A DNA stretch of 11,097 bases, taken from assembly GCA_900552905.1 (NCBI GenBank), contig USBR01000033.1, positions 1 through 11,097 on the forward strand, read 5' to 3'. Positions 7,135-11,097 of this stretch are shown one piece after another; the first letter of the stretch is position 1, and each line of letters begins with the position of its first letter. A model generated the notes under the pieces. It did no database searches, was not told the origin of the DNA, and saw nothing but the letters and a program-made list of their open reading frames with translations. The stretch comes from an uncultured Succinatimonas sp. (lineage in GTDB: Bacteria > Pseudomonadota > Gammaproteobacteria > Enterobacterales > Succinivibrionaceae). The translations under genes and the position numbers were made by a program.

Positions 7135-7169
7135 AGGCCTAAATGGTACAAATTTTGCTTTTTAGGCCT
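7135..7169 (+). repeat. inverted repeat after the CBM48-like gene
   Basis: A 9-bp perfect inverted repeat (AGGCCTAAA/TTTAGGCCT) with a 17-nt loop begins 8 bases past the stop codon. No T-run follows (AAAACG), so it may be an mRNA-stabilising 3' hairpin or a weak terminator rather than a classical one. Confidence 0.5.
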
Positions 7170-7246
7170 AAAACGCTTATATAAGCCATTCTTGAAGAAT
7201 TAAACTTAAATTTTTTCAAAATAAACAAAAAAATTTCAAAAAAAAC

Positions 7247-7275
7247 TTGACATAGGTCATACTTAAGTTTAATAT
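7247..7275 (+). promoter_or_regulatory. tRNA-fMet promoter
   Basis: A perfect -35 TTGACA (7247-7252), exactly 17 bases, then -10 TAATAT (7270-7275), 12 bases before the mature tRNA. A-rich tracts directly upstream (7222-7245) look like an UP element. This is the best sigma70 promoter in the window and fits a highly expressed stable RNA. Confidence 0.9.
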
Positions 7276-7287
7276 TATCCACGTTGA

Positions 7288-7364
<77 letters not shown>

Positions 7365-7390
7365 GGAAGTTTTAAGACTTCCTTTTTTTT
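7365..7390 (+). terminator. Rho-independent terminator of tRNA-fMet
   Basis: A 6-bp stem GGAAGT/ACTTCC with a 6-nt loop is followed by eight T residues. It starts on the base after the CCA end, so the primary transcript needs only short 3' trimming. Confidence 0.92.
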
Positions 7391-7410
7391 GCCTAAAAAA
7401 AGCACAGCAA

Positions 7411-7440
7411 AAATAAGGCCCCGCAATGGAGGCCTTTTTC
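7411..7440 (-). terminator. terminator after glgA
   Basis: A 6-bp AAGGCC/GGCCTT stem (7415-7420 and 7431-7436) with a 10-nt loop. On the minus strand it is followed by ATTTTTGC and lies about 25-50 bases past the glgA stop. A T-run also follows on the plus strand, so it may work in both directions and back up the tRNA terminator. Confidence 0.7.
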
Positions 7441-7461
7441 ATTTTTTAAGCTTGCTAATTC

Positions 7462-8928
7462 TTACCACCATTTCGGCTTTTGTAGAGCGCTACTATAGAG
7501 CTCTTCATATTTACGGCAAGAATCCTTCCAATTGAATCTTACTCGCATAGCATTAGTTCTGATGCGACGCATCTCTTCTTGATCCTCAAGGTAGAGGATG
7601 AGGGTACGACGCAGGCAGGAGAGCAATTCCTCAGGGGACGGCTCTTGGAAGATAAAGCCATTACCAAGCTCGCGGTTTTGATCATAATCGATAACCGTAT
7701 CCTTAAGACCACCGACAGCACGGACTATAGGTAAGGTACCATAGGCTAAGGAGTAGATCTGATTTAAGCCACAGGGCTCGAAGATTGACGGCATTAAGAA
7801 GAAGTCAGAGGCAGCTTCAATCTGATGGGCAAGTGCGTTGTCATAGACTGGCTGGAATACCATTTTGTCCGGATGACGGTTAGCAATTTCCTGCATCTGA
7901 CGCTGTAAGTTAGGATCACCGGTGCCTTCGATAATGACCTGTACTTTGTGCTGTAAGAAGCGATCTAAGATCGGGAGCAGGAGGCTGATACCCTTTTGAT
8001 CGGTAAGACGTGCGACCATACCGTAAATCGGGGTATCACCCATGGATAAACCTAATTTACGCTGTAATAAGTACTTACCTAAGATCTTCTCATCCATGCT
8101 GTTGATATTGTAGCGAATGGTGAGTAATTCATCAGTCTCAGGATCCCAATCGGAATAATCACAGCCATTGACGATACCGGATAAGTCACCTCTTCTGTCG
8201 ATGAAGTTCTGTGCCATACCATGACCGCCTAAGTAGGTGGTAAGCTCAGCGGCATAACCGGGGCTTACGGTATTGATCTTATCGGCATAGAAGACACCGC
8301 ACTTTAAGTAATTGATATAGGAACCCTGAGCGATACGATCATTGTAGACATCGCGGATTTCCGGAATCATAAATAATTGATTGCGGTCAAAGACACCCTG
8401 GAAGGCGGCATTGTGAATGGTGATGATGGAACGAGTCTTATCAAAGAAAGGATCATGACCATGCTTAATTCTTAAGATCATCGGTGCTAAGCCGGTGTGC
8501 CAGTCATTGCAGTGGAGAATATCCGGCTTAAATTCTACCTTTTTGCAAGCTTCAATGGCAGCGGCGCAGAAGAAAGCATAACGCTCGCCGTTATCACCAT
8601 AAGCCTGATTATTGTCACCGTATAAAGAGGTACGGTCAAAATAGCGCGGGCAATCGATGAGTAAAAGATCAACAGCTGAGTTTGCTAATTGAGTCTTACG
8701 AATGCTGTAGGGAATTTGTAGATGAGGATTAGGATTACCCTCGTTAAGTACACCCTCTGCCACAACAGGGAATTTGTCAGCGCCGGGAATAATAGAGTAG
8801 CAGGGCATTACTACTACAGTTTTGTGGCCATCAGCCTGTAATTGTAAGGGCAGAGCCTTAGCAACGTCGGCTAAACCGCCTGATTTAATAATACCGGCGA
8901 CTTCTGATGCTAAAAAAAGTACGTTCAC
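7462..8928 (-). CDS. glgA: glycogen synthase (ADP-glucose type)
   Basis: GT5 family enzyme that adds glucose from ADP-glucose to alpha-1,4-glucan chains. Motifs: KSGGLADV with the ADP-glucose-contacting Lys15 (same number as E. coli), DWHTGLAP (142-149), TIHNAAFQG, VSPGYA, NGCDYSDWDPETD, MVARLTDQKG (Arg307 and Lys312), and the C-terminal FEPCGLNQIYSLAYGTLPIVRAVGGLKDTV with catalytic Glu384. It has two Rossmann domains and 488 residues (E. coli 477). The start is GTG at 8928: it gives MNVLFLASE, aligning with E. coli MQVLHVCSE, and TGAGG lies 6 bases upstream. An ATG at 8940 in frame would add four residues (MRFK) and remains possible. glgC lies upstream on the same strand but a strong terminator divides them. 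No branching enzyme or phosphorylase gene is in the window. Confidence 0.96.
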   Translation of the reverse strand: MNVLFLASEVAGIIKSGGLADVAKALPLQLQADGHKTVVVMPCYSIIPGADKFPVVAEGVLNEGNPNPHLQIPYSIRKTQLANSAVDLLLIDCPRYFDRTSLYGDNNQAYGDNGERYAFFCAAAIEACKKVEFKPDILHCNDWHTGLAPMILRIKHGHDPFFDKTRSIITIHNAAFQGVFDRNQLFMIPEIRDVYNDRIAQGSYINYLKCGVFYADKINTVSPGYAAELTTYLGGHGMAQNFIDRRGDLSGIVNGCDYSDWDPETDELLTIRYNINSMDEKILGKYLLQRKLGLSMGDTPIYGMVARLTDQKGISLLLPILDRFLQHKVQVIIEGTGDPNLQRQMQEIANRHPDKMVFQPVYDNALAHQIEAASDFFLMPSIFEPCGLNQIYSLAYGTLPIVRAVGGLKDTVIDYDQNRELGNGFIFQEPSPEELLSCLRRTLILYLEDQEEMRRIRTNAMRVRFNWKDSCRKYEELYSSALQKPKWW

Positions 8929-8934
8929 TTTAAA

Positions 8935-8939
8935 CCTCA
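8935..8939 (-). promoter_or_regulatory. ribosome binding site favouring the GTG start of glgA
   Basis: TGAGG on the minus strand, 6 bases before GTG 8928. It overlaps the alternative ATG at 8940, which itself has only a GGA five bases upstream. The two starts therefore compete. Confidence 0.55.
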
Positions 8940-9017
8940 TCTAGTCCGAGCAAATGTGGCTACATCAGCTTTAGCGCTAGAGCCTTAGATTTGCGAGTTT
9001 TATCTAAATACTAAAAA

Positions 9018-9023
9018 ATTATA
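9018..9023 (-). promoter_or_regulatory. glgA promoter (-10)
   Basis: A perfect TATAAT on the minus strand, about 90 bases before glgA and downstream of the glgC terminator. The -35 is poor (a TTGTTG lies 15 bases upstream). The leader between contains a TAGCGCTA palindrome around 8971-8978. Confidence 0.45.
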
Positions 9024-9118
9024 ATCTATAAAAAATTCCAACAATTAGATCTGCTTTGTACTTTTTATAGCAAAGCGAAATAATTTTTTCATTTGCAAGA
9101 TTTTAACTTCAAAAAATG

Positions 9119-9157
9119 AAAAAAGTCTCAGTCAAATTTTATTGCTGAGACTTTTTT
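9119..9157 (-). terminator. strong terminator between glgC and glgA
   Basis: A perfect 13-bp inverted repeat (9119-9131 and 9145-9157, AAAAAAGTCTCAG and its complement) with a 13-nt loop. It ends in T-runs on either strand. It starts about 20 bases past the glgC stop, so most glgC transcripts should end here and glgA should rely on its own promoter. Confidence 0.9.
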
Positions 9158-9176
9158 TACTTGTATTTCAAAAACT

Positions 9177-10424
9177 TTAATCAAAGCCTAGGCGCATACC
9201 CTGCGGTATGACTATGATACCCTGAGGTGAAATGTAGACGCCTTTAGGGTTATTTGGCTCGATAAGTTTGCTGTCTTGTTGCGGATCGTAACCTAGACTA
9301 AAACCCGGGGCGATTTCGACATAGCGATCTAAGATGGCATTGCGGATTTTAGCGCCATGGCCGATTTTGTCATCACCGATGAGCACACAACCGTCGACAT
9401 TAGCGCCATTTTCAGCTACGCATCTAAAGCCTATGACCGAGCGATTGATAGTAGCACCACGGATGAGGCATCCGGCGGAGATAAGCGACTGTGAAACTGA
9501 GGACTTATGATCATAAGTGTCAGTAAAGCTTGCCGGTGGCAGTGGGGGATAGAAGGTGTGAAGCGGCCACTTTTGATTGCTCATCGAAAAACGGGGCTTT
9601 TCTCCAAGTAAGTCCATATGGGCTGACCAATAGGCATCGATAGTACCGACATCGCGCCAATAAACATCCTCATTTTCACCTATGATCTTATTATCCCGCA
9701 TGTTATAGACCATGACTTTCTCTTCTTTAAAGAGCTTAGGGATGATGTCGCGGCCAAAATCATGCGACGAGTCAGGGAAATCTTTATCTTTAAGTAAAAC
9801 ACGCTTTAAGACATTGGCTTTAAAGACATAATTGCCCATAGAGACGAGGCAAAAACCGGGATCTCCGGGGATTTCCTTAGGCTTTAGCGGTTTTTCCTCA
9901 AAGCCTATCATCTGTCCTTGCGTATTGACTTCAATGACACCAAAGCGCTTTGAACAAATATCAATGGGTAGGCGTAATGCTGAGACGGTGAGGGCGGCGT
10001 CATTGATTTTGTGATAATCGACCATTTGGCGAATATCCATCTTATAGATGTGATCTGAGCCGAAGACGGCCACATGCTCAGGATATTGCTCTTCAATAAA
10101 TTGCAAATTCTGATAGATAGCGTCAGCTGTACCTTGATACCACTCGCGGCTAATACGCATCTGTGCGGGAATAGCATCGATAAAAGCACCGGGAATGCCG
10201 TTAACGCTCCAGCCGTTTTTAAGATGCATATACAGCGATTGCGATTTATATTGCGTGAGTACGTAAATTCTTAAAAAGCCTGAATTGACAAAGTTATTGA
10301 GCACAAAGTCAATGAGGCGATAACTTCCTCCAAAGGGTACCGATGGTTTGCTTCTTGAGATTGTAAGCGGCATGAGACGTTTGCCTTCACCACCGGCTAA
10401 GATCATAGCCAGTACACCAGACAT
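9177..10424 (-). CDS. glgC: glucose-1-phosphate adenylyltransferase (ADP-glucose pyrophosphorylase)
   Basis: Makes ADP-glucose from ATP and glucose-1-phosphate, the committed step of glycogen synthesis. It has 415 residues (E. coli 431). Nucleotidyltransferase domain: GGEGKRLMPLT (11-21), KPSVPFGG (26-33), WYQGTADAIYQN (95-106), catalytic Asp124 in FGSDHIYKMD, Lys178 in FEEKP, SSHDFGRDIIP (219-229) and YWRDVGTIDAYW. A C-terminal left-handed beta-helix (about 300-415) carries hexapeptide-like repeats. The Lys39 that binds fructose-1,6-bisphosphate in E. coli corresponds to Ser34 here (GGSYRLIDF), as I recall for Vibrio-type GlgC, so allosteric control may differ. The ATG has GAGG 10 bases upstream, and that site is tandemly duplicated. 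The gene is followed by a strong terminator before glgA. Confidence 0.96.
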   Translation of the reverse strand: MSGVLAMILAGGEGKRLMPLTISRSKPSVPFGGSYRLIDFVLNNFVNSGFLRIYVLTQYKSQSLYMHLKNGWSVNGIPGAFIDAIPAQMRISREWYQGTADAIYQNLQFIEEQYPEHVAVFGSDHIYKMDIRQMVDYHKINDAALTVSALRLPIDICSKRFGVIEVNTQGQMIGFEEKPLKPKEIPGDPGFCLVSMGNYVFKANVLKRVLLKDKDFPDSSHDFGRDIIPKLFKEEKVMVYNMRDNKIIGENEDVYWRDVGTIDAYWSAHMDLLGEKPRFSMSNQKWPLHTFYPPLPPASFTDTYDHKSSVSQSLISAGCLIRGATINRSVIGFRCVAENGANVDGCVLIGDDKIGHGAKIRNAILDRYVEIAPGFSLGYDPQQDSKLIEPNNPKGVYISPQGIIVIPQGMRLGFD

Positions 10425-10426
10425 GC

Positions 10427-10447
10427 AGAATTATCCTCATTATCCTC
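10427..10447 (-). repeat. tandem duplicated Shine-Dalgarno before glgC
   Basis: The 9-bp unit TGAGGATAA occurs twice in direct tandem on the minus strand just before the glgC ATG. The nearer copy (GAGG 10 bases from the ATG) is probably the working site. The farther copy could load ribosomes in standby. An out-of-frame ATG lies within the repeat. Confidence 0.6.
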
Positions 10448-10455
10448 AAACTTAG

Positions 10456-10509
10456 ACACTTTCTAAAGCTTAGGTCAGAGCTTCAGACCTTTCAAAGACA
10501 AAAAGTGTC
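10456..10509 (-). promoter_or_regulatory. stem-loop in the glgC leader
   Basis: An 8-bp perfect inverted repeat GACACTTT/AAAGTGTC (about 10456-10463 and 10502-10509) encloses a second dyad, AGGTC/GACCT, around 10470-10490. On the minus strand it lies just upstream of the glgC ribosome binding sites, in the likely 5' untranslated region. It could affect translation or mRNA stability of glgC; this is inference. Confidence 0.45.
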
Positions 10510-10570
10510 GGAATGTCTAAACTTTTAAGTCTTTGGTGTTTTTGGAAACTTGATCAAAAAATTGTCGATT

Positions 10571-10598
10571 TTGTCTTTATAGTTCGATTAAATATAGA
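10571..10598 (+). promoter_or_regulatory. candidate plus-strand promoter in the intergenic region
   Basis: TTGTCT (10571-10576), 16 bases, then TATAGA (10593-10598); each hexamer matches consensus at four of six positions. Transcription from about 10606 would reach the hairpin and T-run ending at 10715. Weak evidence on its own. Confidence 0.25.
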
Positions 10599-10650
10599 CA
10601 AATAACGTTTGTCGAAATCTAAACTTTGTTAATAAAATCACGATAACGGT

Positions 10651-10715
10651 TGCGTAAATTTACGTTTTAGCGCTGATTTTGAATTTTTTTAGCTATTTTA
10701 CGCAGGATTTTTTTT
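10651..10715 (+). terminator. plus-strand terminator-like hairpin
   Basis: TGCGTAAA (10651-10658) pairs with TTTACGCA (10697-10704), with an inner TAGC/GCTA extension, followed by GGA and eight T residues (10708-10715). The left arm also belongs to the palindrome CGTAAATTTACG. No plus-strand protein gene precedes it. Confidence 0.4.
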
Positions 10716-10827
10716 GATTAAATGAAAAAATAAGATCAGACCTGTTAAGCGGGGCCATGGCGCCGACAAAAAAGCTTTTATGCCGCTGATGTTACCGATA
10801 TACATTGATTTATTTAGCTTATTTTTT

Positions 10828-10924
10828 AAGGACTAATGCTTTTTAACGGGATAGAAATCAGATCACTTTGGCGCTTTTGCGCTGATTTGGGGCACAAATG
10901 TTAGTCTTTAAAAAGCATTTTTTT
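10828..10924 (+). terminator. long hairpin with T-run and alternative pairing
   Basis: A perfect 12-bp inverted repeat (10835-10846 with 10908-10919, AATGCTTTTTAA and complement) is followed by T residues through 10924. The loop holds AAATCAG/CTGATTT (10855-10861 and 10882-10888) and a GCGC-TTTT-GCGC mini-stem. A second 9-bp pairing (10828-10836 with 10901-10909, one G-U) overlaps both arms and excludes the first. The arrangement resembles terminator and antiterminator forms. A 22-codon ORF (10836-10904) starts in the left arm. Confidence 0.45.
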
Positions 10925-10926
10925 AG

Positions 10927-10976
10927 AGTGTGCACTAGTTCGCAATTTTTAACAAATGTTTGCAAAAGTGCGCACT
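10927..10976. promoter_or_regulatory. paired palindromes, possible operator
   Basis: AGTGTGCACT (10927-10936, one mismatch from a perfect palindrome) and AGTGCGCACT (10967-10976, perfect) lie 40 bases centre to centre, about four helical turns. They precede the -10 of the exported-protein gene; their centres would be near -47 and -87, positions typical of activator sites. The regulator is not identified. Confidence 0.5.
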
Positions 10977-11006
10977 TAATCATGGAATTACGCAAAGATA
11001 TATTTT

Positions 11007-11012
11007 TATAAT
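11007..11012 (+). promoter_or_regulatory. promoter (-10) of the exported-protein gene
   Basis: A perfect TATAAT, 33 bases before the ATG at 11046. At 16-18 bases upstream only GGAATT-like sequence is found, so the -35 is poor, which fits activator dependence through the palindromes just upstream. Confidence 0.5.
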
Positions 11013-11045
11013 TAAATAACTTTTAAACATAGGAGTGTTTTAATT

Positions 11046-11097
11046 ATGAAGAAAAATGGCATTTTAGTAGCAAGTGCTTTAGCTGTTGCTGTTGCAG
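11046..11097 (+). CDS. exported protein, N-terminal signal peptide only (cut by window edge)
   Basis: Only 17 codons are in the window. The residues MKKNGILVASALAVAVA form a Sec signal peptide start: a positive end (Lys2, Lys3) then a hydrophobic Ala/Val/Leu core. The cleavage site is beyond the edge. AGGAG (11031-11035) lies 10 bases before the ATG. Porins and other outer-membrane or periplasmic proteins often begin like this and often have long regulated upstream regions, but the mature protein cannot be seen and no function is assigned. Confidence 0.75.
   Translation, partial: MKKNGILVASALAVAVA

Larger units (their letters stand above)
10425..11045. other. 620-bp structured intergenic region between glgC and an exported-protein gene
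   Basis: No protein gene of normal size. It must hold the glgC promoter (minus) and that of the right-edge gene (plus). It contains a nested stem-loop near glgC, a GACAAA/TTTGTC dyad (10597-10613), a palindrome CGTAAATTTACG (10653-10664), two hairpins each followed by plus-strand T-runs (10651-10715 and 10835-10924), a GC-rich patch (10748-10775) within AT-rich DNA, and two 10-bp palindromes (10927-10976). Such density of structure suggests one or two small RNAs or a regulated leader. Confidence 0.6.

Noticed and set aside
9908..10274. Overlapping ORFs of 93 and 66 residues on both strands within glgC
   Set aside because: The glgC frame carries all catalytic motifs here; these are out-of-frame readings.
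10748..10790. GC-rich patch with AGCGG/CCGCT arms as a separate riboswitch
   Set aside because: The stem needs a 3-base bulge and I recognise no known riboswitch core; kept only as part of the structured region.

Overview
The window reads as a chromosomal segment of a low-GC, AT-rich gammaproteobacterium. MutH, the order rppH-ptsP-thyA with mutH divergent (as in enterics), SdhE, an SrmB-type helicase and a Vibrio/Aeromonas-like GlgC all point there. Codon use is rich in TTA and A/T-ending codons. Succinivibrionaceae (Aeromonadales) is my best guess; this is inference from gene content, not a database match.

Layout. Left block, minus strand: rppH-ptsP (2-nt gap, terminator behind ptsP), then thyA-sdhE-srmB, a tight operon whose two internal junctions are both TAA immediately followed by ATG, closed by a hairpin near position 91-111. 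mutH diverges from rppH. Centre, plus strand: a ~400-bp very AT-rich gap, a small stand-alone glycogen-binding (CBM48-like) protein, and an initiator tRNA(fMet) with near-consensus promoter and terminator. Right block, minus strand: glgA and glgC, separated by a strong terminator and so probably transcribed separately. The last 670 bases are a structured non-coding region between glgC and the first 17 codons of an exported protein running off the right edge.

How the genes work together. RppH (mRNA 5' pyrophosphohydrolase) and SrmB (ribosome-assembly helicase) act on RNA. PtsP starts the nitrogen phosphotransferase relay. ThyA makes dTMP. SdhE helps attach FAD to succinate dehydrogenase/fumarate reductase, which suits a succinate-forming organism. 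MutH nicks the unmethylated strand in mismatch repair. GlgC and GlgA are the first two steps of bacterial glycogen synthesis, and the nearby CBM48-like protein is likely a glycogen-associated partner.

The coding part is ordinary core genome. The most interesting material is non-coding: the 10425-11045 region holds two plus-strand terminator-like structures without an annotated plus-strand gene in front, mutually exclusive stems, a possible 22-codon leader ORF, and a pair of near-identical 10-bp palindromes in front of the exported-protein gene. No mobile element, CRISPR array or defence system is visible.
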